Positions 1 through 10,890 are shown, counted from the first letter of the stretch. The stretch: DNA of 64,000 bases from Luteibacter sp. SG786 (GCF_011759605.1 NZ_JAAOYX010000001.1:496001-560000); one strand, 5' to 3'. The notes: generated by a model not told the origin, from the letters alone. A program made the numbers and translations.

Positions 1-3000
1 CCACGATGAGGTTGCCCCGCGTGAGCAGCGGCGCCGCATCGGTGAACACCTCACGGAAGAAACTGGTTTCCAACAGGCCCGTGGCGTCCTCGATCTGCAC
101 GAAGGCATCGCTGTCGCCGCGCTTGCGCATGCCCACGACCATGCCGGCCACGGTCCAGGGCGTTTCCGGGCCGCGACGGAAGCGGCTCGCGTTGTCGTCG
201 TCGTCGCCGCGACGCGGCTTGGGCGGCTGGTAACGCTGCGGAATCTCGCCGATGGGGCAGCTGGACAGCTGCGCCAGTTCCGCCTTCCACGGGTCGGTGG
301 GATGGCCCGACAGGTAATGGCCCAGCGTGTCGTGCTCGCCTTGCAGCAGTTGCTCCAGCGGCCATTCCGGCACCGAGCCCGAAAGCTCGATGATGCTGGG
401 CGCCTCGGCGGCGCCGAAGGCGTTGCCGAAGATGTCCACCTGGCCGGACGCGCGGTTTTTCGCTTCCTGGTCGGCGGCCCGCATCGCTTCGGGAATGTGC
501 ATGAGCAGCGTGGCGCGATTCTCGCCGAGCGCGTCCAGCGCGCCCGACTGCACCAGCGCTTCCATGGTGCGCTTGTTGAGCTTGTTCGAACCGACGCGCT
601 GGCAGAAATCGACCAGCCCGCGGTAGGGCCCGCGCGCGTTGCGCTCCGCCACGATCTCTTCGCAGATGCCCTGGCCCACGCCCTTGATGGCGCCGAGACC
701 GTAGCGCACCACCTTCGGCTCCACGGCCTCGAACATCCAGGCGGACGCATTCACGTCGGGCGGCAGCACCTTGATGCCGATGGCGCGCGTCTCGTCGAGG
801 AAGGTGACTACCTTCTCCGTGTTGTCCATGTCCGACGAGATCGTCGCGGCCATGAATTCCGCCGGGTAATGCGCCTTCAGCCAGGCGGTCTGGTAGGAAA
901 CCAGCGCGTAGGCCGCCGCATGCGACTTGTTGAAACCGTATCCCGCGAACTTTTCCATGAGGTCGAAGATCGCGTCGGCCTTGTCGCCGTCGATACCGTC
1001 CTTGGCCGCGCCCTCGCGGAAGGTGGCACGGTGCTTGATCATCTCCTCGGGCTTCTTCTTGCCCATGGCACGGCGCAGCAGGTCGGCGCCGCCGAGCGTG
1101 TAGCCGCCGACGATCTGCGCCATCTGCATCACCTGCTCCTGGTAGACCATGATGCCGTAGGTCTCTTTCAGGATGGGCTCGACGCGCGGATCGGGATATT
1201 CCACCGCTTCCTTGCCGTGTTTGCGCGCGCAGAAGCTGGGGATGAGGTCCATCGGGCCGGGACGGTACAGGGCGACGAGGGCGATGATGTCCTCGAAGCG
1301 GTCCGCCTGTGCTTCCTTCAGCATGCCCTGCATGCCGCGGGATTCGAGCTGGAAGACGGCCACGGTCTGCGCTTTCTTCAGCAGCTCGTAGACCTTGGGA
1401 TCGTCCAGCGGCAGCGATTCGATCACCAGCGGTTCGATGCCTTCGCGTTCGCGCCGCTTGTTGATCGCCTTCACCGCCCAATCGATGATGGTGAGCGTAC
1501 GCAGTCCGAGGAAGTCGAACTTCACGAGGCCCACGGCCTCGACGTCGTCCTTGTCGTATTGGGTAACCACGCCTTCGCCGCTGGGTTCGCAGTACAGCGG
1601 CGCGAAATCGGTCAGCGGGGTGGGTGCGATGACGACGCCGCCGGCGTGCTTGCCTGCGTTGCGGGTGAGGCCTTCCAGACTCAGCGCGAGGTCGATGAGC
1701 GTGCGCGGCTCTTCCTCGGTTTCGTAGATGTCGCAGAAATCCTTGACGATGCGATCCGGCTCTTTCTTCGCCTTCTCGGAGCGGCCGAGTGCATCGGACA
1801 GCGTGAGGTCCAGCGGGCGGTTCGGAATCAGCTTCGCGATGCGGTCGACCTGGCCGTAACCCATGCCGAGCACGCGTCCGGAGTCGCGCAGCACGGCCTT
1901 CGCAGCCATGGAACCGTAGGTGATGATCTGGCTGACGTGGTCGCGGCCGTACTTGCGCGCCACGTAGTCGATCACCTCGTCGCGGCGGTCCATGCAGAAG
2001 TCGATGTCGAAGTCGGGCATCGACACGCGTTCCGGATTCAGGAATCGCTCGAACAGCAGCTCGAACTGGAGCGGATCCAGGTCGGTGATCTTGAGTACCC
2101 AGGCCACCAGCGAGCCTGCGCCCGAACCGCGCCCGGGGCCCACAGGAATGCCGTTCTGCTTACCCCAGTTGATGAAGTCGGCCACGATGAGGAAGTAGCC
2201 GGGGAAGCCCATGCGGATGATGACGTCGACCTCGCGGTCGAGCCTCGCCTGGTAATCCTCCAGGGTCTTGCCCGGCGCCAGCGGATTCGTCGCAAGGCGT
2301 TCCTCCAGGCCCTTCTGTGCCTGTTCCCGGATGTAGGTATCGAGCGTGTGGCCCTCGGGAACCGGGAAGTTCGGCAGGTAGTAGGTGCCGAACGAAAGTT
2401 CGAGGTTGCAGCGGCGTGCCAGTTCGACCGTGTTCTCCAGCGCCTCGGGAATGTCGGCGAACAACGCTTCCATTTCCGCGGGCGACTTGAAGTACTGCTC
2501 TTCGCTGTAGTCGCGCGGACGCTTGGGGTCCGCGAGCACGCGGCCCTGGTTGATGCAGGTGCGCGCCTCGTGGGCCTCGAAACCTTCCCGCTCGAGGAAG
2601 CGGACGTCGTTGCTGGCGATGACCGGGAGTGTGTACTCGCCGGCCAGCGCCATTGCGGCACGCACCCAGTGTTCCTCGTTCTCGCGGCCGGTGCGGGTAA
2701 GCTCGAGGTATAGGCGGTCGGGGAACAGGCGGCGCAAGCCTTCCAGCCGCTGGCCTGCGGCGGGCAGTCCGGCGCCGAGCGCCACACGGGCTATCTCGCT
2801 TTCGCGCCCGGCGATGGCGATGAGGCCTCGCACGCTTTCCGGGTGCATCCAGGCAGCCTCGACCAGCGCCCGGCCGGTGCCCTGGCCTTCGCGCCACGCG
2901 CGCGAGACCAGGCGCGAGAGGTTCAGGTAGCCATCGCGATCCTGGCAGAGCAGGGTAAGACGCCACGGGCGCGGATCGTCCGGGCTGGACACCCAGATGT

Positions 3001-3202
3001 CGCATCCCGCGATGGGCTTGACGCCGGCCGCCGTGCACTGCTTGTAGAACTTCACCAGGCCGAACAGGTTGTTCTCGTCGGTCAATGCGACGGCGGGCAT
3101 GCCCATGCGCGCGCAGGCGGCGACCAGCTGCTTGATGCGGATGGTCGAGTCGACCAGCGAATACTCGCTGTGCAGGTGGAGGTGGGCGAAACGGACGGAC
3201 AT
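1..3202 (-). CDS. dnaE: DNA polymerase III alpha subunit, C-terminus cut by window edge
   Basis: Catalytic subunit of the replicative DNA polymerase III holoenzyme. About 1067 codons are visible without a stop from the ATG at 3202; DnaE proteins are usually about 1150-1200 residues, so roughly the last 100 lie beyond the left edge. The N-terminal PHP domain begins at once (HLHLHSEYS, residues 7-15). The polymerase active-site motif MPDFDID lies at residues 395-401, with Asp397, Asp399 and Asp401 in the positions of the E. coli catalytic aspartates. Helix-hairpin-helix and OB-fold regions follow towards the window edge. It is transcribed leftwards and separated from the Nudix gene by about 77 bp. 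Confidence 0.97.
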   Translation of the reverse strand, partial: MSVRFAHLHLHSEYSLVDSTIRIKQLVAACARMGMPAVALTDENNLFGLVKFYKQCTAAGVKPIAGCDIWVSSPDDPRPWRLTLLCQDRDGYLNLSRLVSRAWREGQGTGRALVEAAWMHPESVRGLIAIAGRESEIARVALGAGLPAAGQRLEGLRRLFPDRLYLELTRTGRENEEHWVRAAMALAGEYTLPVIASNDVRFLEREGFEAHEARTCINQGRVLADPKRPRDYSEEQYFKSPAEMEALFADIPEALENTVELARRCNLELSFGTYYLPNFPVPEGHTLDTYIREQAQKGLEERLATNPLAPGKTLEDYQARLDREVDVIIRMGFPGYFLIVADFINWGKQNGIPVGPGRGSGAGSLVAWVLKITDLDPLQFELLFERFLNPERVSMPDFDIDFCMDRRDEVIDYVARKYGRDHVSQIITYGSMAAKAVLRDSGRVLGMGYGQVDRIAKLIPNRPLDLTLSDALGRSEKAKKEPDRIVKDFCDIYETEEEPRTLIDLALSLEGLTRNAGKHAGGVVIAPTPLTDFAPLYCEPSGEGVVTQYDKDDVEAVGLVKFDFLGLRTLTIIDWAVKAINKRREREGIEPLVIESLPLDDPKVYELLKKAQTVAVFQLESRGMQGMLKEAQADRFEDIIALVALYRPGPMDLIPSFCARKHGKEAVEYPDPRVEPILKETYGIMVYQEQVMQMAQIVGGYTLGGADLLRRAMGKKKPEEMIKHRATFREGAAKDGIDGDKADAIFDLMEKFAGYGFNKSHAAAYALVSYQTAWLKAHYPAEFMAATISSDMDNTEKVVTFLDETRAIGIKVLPPDVNASAWMFEAVEPKVVRYGLGAIKGVGQGICEEIVAERNARGPYRGLVDFCQRVGSNKLNKRTMEALVQSGALDALGENRATLLMHIPEAMRAADQEAKNRASGQVDIFGNAFGAAEAPSIIELSGSVPEWPLEQLLQGEHDTLGHYLSGHPTDPWKAELAQLSSCPIGEIPQRYQPPKPRRGDDDDNASRFRRGPETPWTVAGMVVGMRKRGDSDAFVQIEDATGLLETSFFREVFTDAAPLLTRGNLIV

Positions 3203-3279
3203 GGACGGCGCCTGATCAGGCCATCGGGAAGGCTAACCGGGGGCGGGTAAAGGGGCAAGAATTGACTTTCGCCGAAGCC

Positions 3280-3864
3280 TCAACGCATGTGCGCGTCCGG
3301 ATGGTCGATGAACCACAAGCCGGCGAACAGCTTGGCGTCGATCGAGAAACCCTCCTTGGCGCGCTCGAACAGCCAGCGGCCCGCTTCGGCGCGCGGCACT
3401 TCGTGCACGACGATGTTCTCGGTCTCGTCGCCGCCGCCCTTGCCGACCTTCACGAGATCCCAGGCGCGTGCGAAGGCGATCATCTCGGTGCTCATGCCCG
3501 CGGAGGAGGGCCCCTCGTGCACGAATTCGATACGGCCGCAGGCGTAGCCGGTTTCTTCCTCCAGTTCGCGGCGCGCGGCAAGCAATACGTCCTCGTCCTC
3601 CGAACCGGCGATGTCGCCCACCAGGCCGGCCGGCATCTCGATGGTGTTGGCGAGGACGGAAACGCGGTATTGCTCCACGAAAACGACCTTGTCCTCGGGC
3701 GTGACCGCCAGGATGATCACCGCGCCGCGCGGATTGTTGCGTACGGCATATTCCCAGCGCCCGCGCTTCTTCAACGTCAGCCATTTGCCGGTGTACAGCG
3801 TTTCCTCCGGTGCGGAAGCGTCGTCGGGAATGGGCGAGGCATGCGGCAGCGGGCTGTTCTTCAT
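3280..3864 (-). CDS. Nudix hydrolase, ADP-ribose pyrophosphatase-like
   Basis: A 194-residue hydrolase expected to cleave nucleoside-diphosphate-linked substrates such as ADP-ribose. The Nudix box spans residues about 80-107 and ends in RELEEETGY, which carries the metal-binding glutamates; the spacing between its first glycine and the RE is about two residues longer than the textbook pattern. The upstream EQYR and the proline-rich EMPAG just before the box are typical of the ADP-ribose/GDP-mannose pyrophosphatase subgroup. An in-frame ATG lies upstream at 3939, but the start at 3864 has a well-placed AAGGAG and is preferred. The exact substrate cannot be read from sequence. Confidence 0.88.
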   Translation of the reverse strand: MKNSPLPHASPIPDDASAPEETLYTGKWLTLKKRGRWEYAVRNNPRGAVIILAVTPEDKVVFVEQYRVSVLANTIEMPAGLVGDIAGSEDEDVLLAARRELEEETGYACGRIEFVHEGPSSAGMSTEMIAFARAWDLVKVGKGGGDETENIVVHEVPRAEAGRWLFERAKEGFSIDAKLFAGLWFIDHPDAHMR

Positions 3865-3952
3865 GGGCGGCTCCTTGGCGGGACGACGAAGTATCCGGTC
3901 AAGGGTATCGCGCCTGTGTGACGTTGCGCGCTCCCGCATACAACCAGGGCGG

Positions 3953-4843
3953 TCAGATCAGCGCCTTGAGCCGCGTGCGCGTCAACGGGCCGAAGCGGAT
4001 GCGTTCGCAGAGTTCGTCGATGGAGGCGGCGTCGCCGGCGCGCCGGGTCAGTGCATCCGCGGTTTCGGCCACGGCGATGTCCAGGGCGATGCGGGTGAGG
4101 CGGCGGCACAGTAGGGCCTGCTCCGCGTGCTCGCGCAGACGGGCGGCGCAGGCGGCCGCGCCGCGGATGCGCAGGTACGGCACTTCGTCCACGCGCTCGA
4201 GGATGTTGTCCAGGCTGCCGAAGTGCGCGAGCAGGGCCGCGGCCGTCTTGGCACCGATGCCCGGTACGCCGGGGATGTTGTCCACGGCATCGCCGCACAG
4301 GGCCAGATAATCGGCCACTTGATGCGGATGCACGCCCATCCGCTCGAAGACGCCGGCGGCGCCCCAGCGCACGTTTTTCGCGAAGTCCCATTGCTCGTCG
4401 GATTCGCCGAGCAATTGGCCGAAGTCCTTGTCCGCGGAAACGATCACGCCTCGGAAACCGTGCGAGCGCAAGCCCCACAGCGCGCTGCCGATGAGGTCGT
4501 CGGCCTCGTACTGGTGGTCGTTGAGCACGGTGAGCCCCAGCGCCGCCGCGATCTCCCGGCACAGTGCGAACTGCCGCACCAGCTGCGGGGGCGGCAACTC
4601 GCGATTGGCCTTGTAGGCGGGATAGATCGTGTTGCGGAACGAGGTGGTGAGCGACGCGTCGAACGCCACCGCGATGTGCTCGGCGCGGCTGCGCTCCAGC
4701 AATTCGCAGAGGAAGCGGGTGAAGCCGTGCACGGCATTGACCGGCTCGCCCTCGTGGTCATGGAACTCGTCGGGCATGGAATGCCAGGCGCGAAACACGT
4801 ACAGGCTGCCGTCCACGAGGTGGACGAGGGAGTCGCCGCTCAC
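3953..4843 (-). CDS. 5'-3' exonuclease (FEN/PolA-N-like), stand-alone
   Basis: A 296-residue protein with the fold of the 5'-nuclease domain of DNA polymerase I but no polymerase. Metal-binding acidic motifs are visible: VDGSLYVFRAWH at the N-terminus (Asp11), EADD at 113-116 and SADKD at 136-140. A helix-hairpin-helix follows (GDAVDNIPGVPGIGAKTA, about residue 185 onward). Expected roles are flap or primer removal, or repair. The GTG start at 4843 overlaps the stop of the upstream nitroreductase gene (GTGA), implying translational coupling. Longer in-frame starts exist upstream but would run inside the nitroreductase gene. E. coli Xni is the nearest well-known stand-alone relative, but orthology is not established. 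Confidence 0.88.
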   Translation of the reverse strand: MSGDSLVHLVDGSLYVFRAWHSMPDEFHDHEGEPVNAVHGFTRFLCELLERSRAEHIAVAFDASLTTSFRNTIYPAYKANRELPPPQLVRQFALCREIAAALGLTVLNDHQYEADDLIGSALWGLRSHGFRGVIVSADKDFGQLLGESDEQWDFAKNVRWGAAGVFERMGVHPHQVADYLALCGDAVDNIPGVPGIGAKTAAALLAHFGSLDNILERVDEVPYLRIRGAAACAARLREHAEQALLCRRLTRIALDIAVAETADALTRRAGDAASIDELCERIRFGPLTRTRLKALI

Positions 4844-5406
4844 GGATGCCACACGCTGGCGACGTCGTCGTACGAAGGGCGATCGCGCTCGGGCGCTTCC
4901 ATCGCGGGGGTGCCGATATGGATGAAGCCGACGATGTGCTCGCGCTTCTTCATGCCCAGCAGCTTCGCCACGTCGCGATCGTAGGCTGCCCAGCCCGTGA
5001 GCCACTGCGCGCCGTAGCCGAGTGCCTGCGCGCCCAGCAGCAGGTTGTAGGCGACGCAGCCGGCCGTGAGGGTCTGTTCCATCTCCGGAACCTTGCTCTC
5101 GTCGTCGATTTTCGCCGACACCACGAGCACCAGCGGTGCATGCTCGTAGCGGTGCCGTTCCTTCTCCCGCTTCGCTTCGGAAAGATCGGGGTTCGCCTCT
5201 TCGGCAATCTTCGCGAGCTTGCGGCCGAAGGCGAGTTTCGCCTCGCCACGCAGGATGCGGATGCGGAAGGGAACGAGCTTGCCGTGGTCGGGCACGCGCA
5301 GCGCGGCCTCGATCAGGCGGCGCAGGGTGGCGTCGTCGGGAGCAGGCTCGCCGAGCTGGCGCGAAGGCACGGAGCGGCGGGCATCGAGGAAGGCGAGATC
5401 GGTCAT
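4840..5406 (-). CDS. nitroreductase family protein (YdjA-like)
   Basis: A 188-residue FMN-dependent oxidoreductase of the short nitroreductase family. It opens with an RRSVPSRQL segment that matches the FMN-phosphate-binding start of this family, and a Gly-rich GAQALGYGAQWLTGWA lies in the C-terminal half. Its length matches E. coli YdjA-type enzymes. The natural substrate is unknown; the family reduces nitro compounds, quinones or related electrophiles with NAD(P)H. It is first in a two-gene unit with the exonuclease, overlapping it by 4 bp. Confidence 0.85.
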   Translation of the reverse strand: MTDLAFLDARRSVPSRQLGEPAPDDATLRRLIEAALRVPDHGKLVPFRIRILRGEAKLAFGRKLAKIAEEANPDLSEAKREKERHRYEHAPLVLVVSAKIDDESKVPEMEQTLTAGCVAYNLLLGAQALGYGAQWLTGWAAYDRDVAKLLGMKKREHIVGFIHIGTPAMEAPERDRPSYDDVASVWHP

Positions 5407-5445
5407 TGGCGCAGTTTACCGGACCCCGTCAGGCCTTGCGGGAGC

Positions 5446-6003
5446 CTACGGATGGTCGGGCGGCCGGCGATCGTCGGGCGGCGGCGGCAGCGCGTCGTTC
5501 GGGCCCAGGTGGTCGACCGCGTCGCGGCGCTGTTCGGGCGACTGGCTCTGCCACCGGTCCATGAGCGCCTGCCGTTGGGCGGGGGGAAGGTTGCGGAAAC
5601 GCTCGAAGGCGTCGTGCAGCCTGGCCCGCTGTTCCGGCGAGAGGTCCTGGAACTTCTGCCGGTTGCGGCGCGCCTCGGCGCGTTCCTCCGGCGTCATGTG
5701 CTGCCAGCGCTCGATGCGTTCGCGGATCTCGGCGCGGCGCTCGGGCGGCAGCCCGCGCCACCGCTGCGCCTTGTCGAGCATCTTCGACTGTCGCTGCGGC
5801 GGGAACGTGTCCCAGTCGTGTGCGAGCGGCGCGAGGATGTCCTTTTCGTCGGCCGACAGTGCGCTCCACGGCCGCGGGGCGGGCATGGGCGGCGGTTCGG
5901 CCTGACCCGGCGGCGGTGCCGGGCGATCCTGCGCCATGGCGGCATGCGGAGCCGCGAGCGCGAGCAACAGGGCGAGGACGAGCGGGACGCGGCGCATGGG
6001 CAT
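5446..6003 (-). CDS. DUF3106 domain protein, exported
   Basis: A 185-residue protein with a signal peptide (positively charged start, Leu/Ala core, AMA-QD cleavage region about residues 22-25). The mature part has runs of PEQR/PEERAE-type motifs separated by about 20-30 residues, rich in Arg, Gln and Trp. This is the DUF3106 pattern, of unknown function, probably periplasmic. The C-terminus is proline-rich (DALPPPPDDRRPPDHP). The ATG at 6003 overlaps the stop of the upstream DUF3619-like gene (ATGA), so it is the third gene of the sigma factor operon. Confidence 0.8.
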   Translation of the reverse strand: MPMRRVPLVLALLLALAAPHAAMAQDRPAPPPGQAEPPPMPAPRPWSALSADEKDILAPLAHDWDTFPPQRQSKMLDKAQRWRGLPPERRAEIRERIERWQHMTPEERAEARRNRQKFQDLSPEQRARLHDAFERFRNLPPAQRQALMDRWQSQSPEQRRDAVDHLGPNDALPPPPDDRRPPDHP

Positions 6004-6374
6004 CACTTTCGGGACGAGGGGCGGGTGTCGTTGTAGGCCAGCCAGCTGTAGAACTGGAGGTCCTTGTAGAGAGCGGGGTCGGCGCTGTCGGCGTCGGGCG
6101 GCAAGTCGTTGGGCTCGCTGTCGCCCGGCTGGGCGACCACCGCAGGCGATGGCGGACCGCCAACCGGCTGCCACACCATGAGCGTGGCGAGGGCGAGCAC
6201 GGCAAACGCCCCGGCGGGCAGCAGCAGGCGCCGCGCGGCCGAAGGGTGCGGCCGGGCCAGCGCCGTGCGCCGCGCCGCGCGCAGGCGTCCCGCGATGACC
6301 GGGTCGATGTCCCGGCTGGCGCGCAGGTAGAGGTTCCTGGCGCGGCGTTCGAGTTCCTGATCGTGCTGGCTCAT
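6003..6374 (-). CDS. DUF3619-like single-pass membrane protein, possible anti-sigma factor
   Basis: A 123-residue protein with a basic N-terminal half, one hydrophobic segment at about residues 50-68 (LLLPAGAFAVLALATLMVW) and an acidic, proline-rich C-terminal part expected outside the membrane. Size, topology and position between a sigma factor and a DUF3106 gene match the DUF3619 family. By analogy it may be the membrane anti-sigma partner, but no zinc-binding HxxxCxxC motif is present. The start at 6374 was chosen because GGAGG lies 7 bp upstream and the ATG overlaps the sigma factor stop (ATGA). An alternative ATG lies at 6380. Confidence 0.75.
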   Translation of the reverse strand: MSQHDQELERRARNLYLRASRDIDPVIAGRLRAARRTALARPHPSAARRLLLPAGAFAVLALATLMVWQPVGGPPSPAVVAQPGDSEPNDLPPDADSADPALYKDLQFYSWLAYNDTRPSSRK

Positions 6375-6994
6375 CGCCATGCCTCCAGTTGACCGCGCAG
6401 CGCATGCATCGCGCGCGAAAGGTGAGTCTTCACACTGCCGTCCGAGCAGCCCATGGCCACCGCCGTCTCGGCGACGTCCAGGCCTTCCATGATGCGCAGC
6501 ACGAAGGCTTCGCGCTGCCGTCGCGGCAGGTTGCGCAGGGCCGCGACGATGTCCGCGTAAGCCTGCGAATCCTGCAATCTTGCGGACGGGTCGGGACTTT
6601 CGTCGGCGGGCTCCCACTGGGGTAGCTCGTCGCCGTCGTCGTCCTTGCCGCCGCCCAGCCAGCCCACCACGATCGAGCGCACCTTGCGGCGCCGCTGCAG
6701 GTCGACGATACGCCGGCGCAGGATCCCCCAGAACAGCGGGGTCCATTCACCGGACGGCTTGTCGCTGTAGTGGTGCACGAGCCTCAGCATGGCGTCCTGC
6801 ACCGCGTCCAGCGCGTCCTCGCGGTTGCCGAGGTGGATCTCGGCCATGCGCCAGGCCCGCCGTTCGATGGCAGCCAGGAACGCGTCCATGGTCGCGGGTA
6901 CCTCGCGCAGGTCCTCGAGCGATGCGCTGTCGAGCGCGAGCGAGGCGTTCACGCCCTTCTCCGCATCGTCGGTTTCGGCATCCTCGTGCTCCAT
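6371..6994 (-). CDS. RNA polymerase sigma factor, ECF/RpoE-like
   Basis: A 207-residue sigma-70 family factor with only regions 2 and 4. Region 2 covers about residues 40-95 (DALDAVQDAMLRLVHHY is the DNA-melting/core-binding part). Region 4 is near the C-terminus, with LPRRQREAFVLRIMEGL followed by the helix-turn-helix SDGSVKTHLSRA. The first ~35 residues are acidic, and a long linker (GGGKDDDGDELPQWEPADE) joins the two regions. The chosen ATG has only a weak, distant GGAG; an internal ATG about 35 codons downstream is possible. It heads an operon with the DUF3619-like and DUF3106 genes. Target promoters are unknown. Confidence 0.85.
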   Translation of the reverse strand: MEHEDAETDDAEKGVNASLALDSASLEDLREVPATMDAFLAAIERRAWRMAEIHLGNREDALDAVQDAMLRLVHHYSDKPSGEWTPLFWGILRRRIVDLQRRRKVRSIVVGWLGGGKDDDGDELPQWEPADESPDPSARLQDSQAYADIVAALRNLPRRQREAFVLRIMEGLDVAETAVAMGCSDGSVKTHLSRAMHALRGQLEAWR

Positions 6995-7040
6995 ACGGCC
7001 TGGTTCACTCCGGTAAACGCGGTCGGCGACCGCCGGTTGA

Positions 7041-7529
7041 CTACCCGTTCGAGGCAATATCTTCCGGGTGCCTGGATTTATGGGCCCGCAACGGCCACGC
7101 CACCATGGCCGCGAGGGCGGCGCCGGCAAAGGCCAGCAGGATGTCGCCCGGGCCCTGGGCGAGGCGCGCCAGCGCCACGAGCATGGCCGGGCCGGCATCG
7201 CTCATGGCCCGGGCGAGCCCGATGCCCATCATGCCGGCGATGGTGGCCGCAGCGACGAGGCAGGCGGTATAGGCAGCCGCCAGCAGCGTGGCGCCCGCGG
7301 CCAGCACGGCGCCCGCGACACCGCGGAAGCCCAGCCAGCGCCTCGTCACGATGCCCAGTATCCAACCGGCCGGCAGCACCAGCGCGGGCAGCGCGCGGCC
7401 GAACATCATCGACGGAAGCATCCACACTGCGCCCACGGCAAAGCCGAACATCGCGGCACAGACGATGCCGAAGAGGAATCCGGCGAGCGTGGAGCGCCCG
7501 GCCTGGGAAGGGTGGTTCGGATCGGGCAT
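7041..7529 (-). CDS. hypothetical multi-pass membrane protein
   Basis: A 162-residue protein with about four hydrophobic segments (residues ~15-37, 46-62, 68-108 and 125-146), rich in Ala, Gly, Leu and Met. I do not recognise a family. The ATG at 7527-7529 follows directly on from a short charged leader; longer in-frame starts would run antisense into sufT. It is separated from the sigma factor by 46 bp and is probably its own transcript. Confidence 0.65.
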   Translation of the reverse strand: MPDPNHPSQAGRSTLAGFLFGIVCAAMFGFAVGAVWMLPSMMFGRALPALVLPAGWILGIVTRRWLGFRGVAGAVLAAGATLLAAAYTACLVAAATIAGMMGIGLARAMSDAGPAMLVALARLAQGPGDILLAFAGAALAAMVAWPLRAHKSRHPEDIASNG

Positions 7530-7697
7530 CGGGTCGTGGCGACGGGCAAAGCGGGCATGATAGCGGCCATGGCCGCTTTGCGCTCTTGAGGGTGCCGGCC
7601 GCCGCCCCGACCTAAGCCGGTGGATGCTTACCCCCGGGCGCCGGCGGGAGCATAATCGACGACTTTGCGGCCGCCTGGCGGCCTTCACAGGACAGCA

Positions 7698-8255
7698 ATG
7701 AGCGGTTTCAGCCTCAGCAGCGAGCCCTTCACCCTCGAGCGCGACTGCCAGGCGGTCATGGTTCCGCAGGGCGAGACGGTGACGCTTCCGGCCGGACAGA
7801 TCGGCTACATCACGCAGGCCCTTGGCGGCAGCTTCACCGTGTACGTGGAAGGCAACCTGTTCCGCATCGCGGGCAACGACGCCGACGCGCTGGGCAAGGA
7901 ACCGCCGAAGCCCATCGAACTGCCGGACGATGCCTCCGACGAGGATGTCGAAAAGCTGGTGTGGCAGCAGCTGCGCACCTGTTTCGATCCCGAGATTCCC
8001 ATCAACGTGGTGGAACTGGGCCTCGTCTACGACGTGAGCCTGGAAACCGGCGACGAGGGTGGTCGCAAGGTCTACGTGAAGATGACCCTTACCGCACCGG
8101 GCTGCGGCATGGGCGACATCCTTGTCGACGACGTGCGAACCAAGCTCGAAATCATTCCCACGGTGATGGAAGCGGACGTCGACCTCGTGTTCGACCCGCC
8201 GTGGAACCATTCGATGATGTCCGACGCGGCGAAGCTCGAAACCGGAATGCTCTGA
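7698..8255 (+). CDS. sufT: putative Fe-S cluster assembly protein SufT
   Basis: A 185-residue protein whose C-terminal two-thirds is a DUF59/MIP18 domain. It has FDPEIPINVVELGLVYDV followed by the hallmark TAPGCGMGD containing the conserved Cys. The N-terminal ~70 residues are a SufT-specific extension. The family helps mature [Fe-S] proteins. The ATG has AGGAC about 8 bp upstream; a start further upstream is unlikely. No other suf gene is adjacent. It converges on the DUF4279 gene with an 11-bp gap. A CATAAT hexamer at 7651-7656 could be a -10 element, without a clear -35. Confidence 0.88.
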   Translation: MSGFSLSSEPFTLERDCQAVMVPQGETVTLPAGQIGYITQALGGSFTVYVEGNLFRIAGNDADALGKEPPKPIELPDDASDEDVEKLVWQQLRTCFDPEIPINVVELGLVYDVSLETGDEGGRKVYVKMTLTAPGCGMGDILVDDVRTKLEIIPTVMEADVDLVFDPPWNHSMMSDAAKLETGML

Positions 8256-8266
8256 AAGGCGTCGCC

Positions 8267-8719
8267 TCAGCGTTCGGGCGGTTCGGACGGAACGATGCCG
8301 ACCTCGAGCGACGCGCCATAAGCCGCCAGGGCCTTGATGCTGGCCGGCGAAAACAGGCAGGCCGGTACCTCCTGACCATACATGCGCACATGCAGGCCCA
8401 CGTGCGCGTCGAGTTCGAGCGACTGAATCGCCGCCACGATGTCGTCACGCCCGGGCGCGAGCACGGCCAGCAATTCCGTCAGCGGGCCGTCGAGCATGTA
8501 CGTGCGTTGCCAGGGCAACTCCACGCACCAGCCGTTGGTGCGGCGTTGCAGGTCTGACGACGCGATGCTCTCGCCCTTCTGCCAGGTCGTTGCGCCGGGG
8601 AGTTCGATCTCCGTCAGCAGCCGTTCCAGCGGGTGCCGCTCCGACGTCAGCCGGAATGCGGCCCGCACGGATGGGGTGAGCCGCCTGAGGTCGCCGTCGA
8701 TATCGGAGGTGACGCTCAT
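8267..8719 (-). CDS. DUF4279 domain protein
   Basis: A 150-residue soluble protein resembling DUF4279. It has an N-terminal region about a ligand-like strand pattern (TSDIDGDLRRLTPSVRAAFRL) and a C-terminal half predicting a hydrophobic target (LDAHVGLHVRMYG, SPASIKALAAYGASLEVGI). DUF4279 proteins are often annotated as possible immunity proteins, but no toxin gene lies nearby, so I make no functional claim. The ATG at 8717-8719 has AGAGAGG about 7 bp upstream. Confidence 0.7.
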   Translation of the reverse strand: MSVTSDIDGDLRRLTPSVRAAFRLTSERHPLERLLTEIELPGATTWQKGESIASSDLQRRTNGWCVELPWQRTYMLDGPLTELLAVLAPGRDDIVAAIQSLELDAHVGLHVRMYGQEVPACLFSPASIKALAAYGASLEVGIVPSEPPER

Positions 8720-8784
8720 CCGTTTTCCTCTCTCAGGGTTCGTTGGTGGTTGCGTCTCTAGCATCGCGTTTTTTTGCGCCAGTG

Positions 8785-8819
8785 TCCCTAGGGAAAGTGT
8801 CCCTAGGGAAATCCCTAGG
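8785..8819. promoter_or_regulatory. three phased CCCTAGGG palindromes
   Basis: TCCCTAGGGA occurs at 8785-8794 and again at 8800-8809, followed by TCCCTAGG at 8812-8819. They lie in the 339-bp gap between the divergent DUF4279 gene (start 8719) and the M4 protease gene (start 9059). Tandem perfect palindromes in a divergent promoter region look like an operator array, though the regulator is unknown. I see no other clear element in this gap; a TTGACC at 8847-8852 lacks a matching -10. Confidence 0.5.
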
Positions 8820-8845
8820 TAGTCGACCGCGAATTCTTGCGCTAG

Positions 8846-10864
<2,019 letters not shown>

Positions 10865-10890
10865 CGGCGCAAGCGTCGATCCACGAGAAG

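Noticed and set aside
302-2713. 803-codon open frame antisense to dnaE
   Set aside because: It mirrors the GC-rich codon pattern of dnaE, has no ribosome site and its translation resembles no protein; dnaE motifs on the other strand are decisive.
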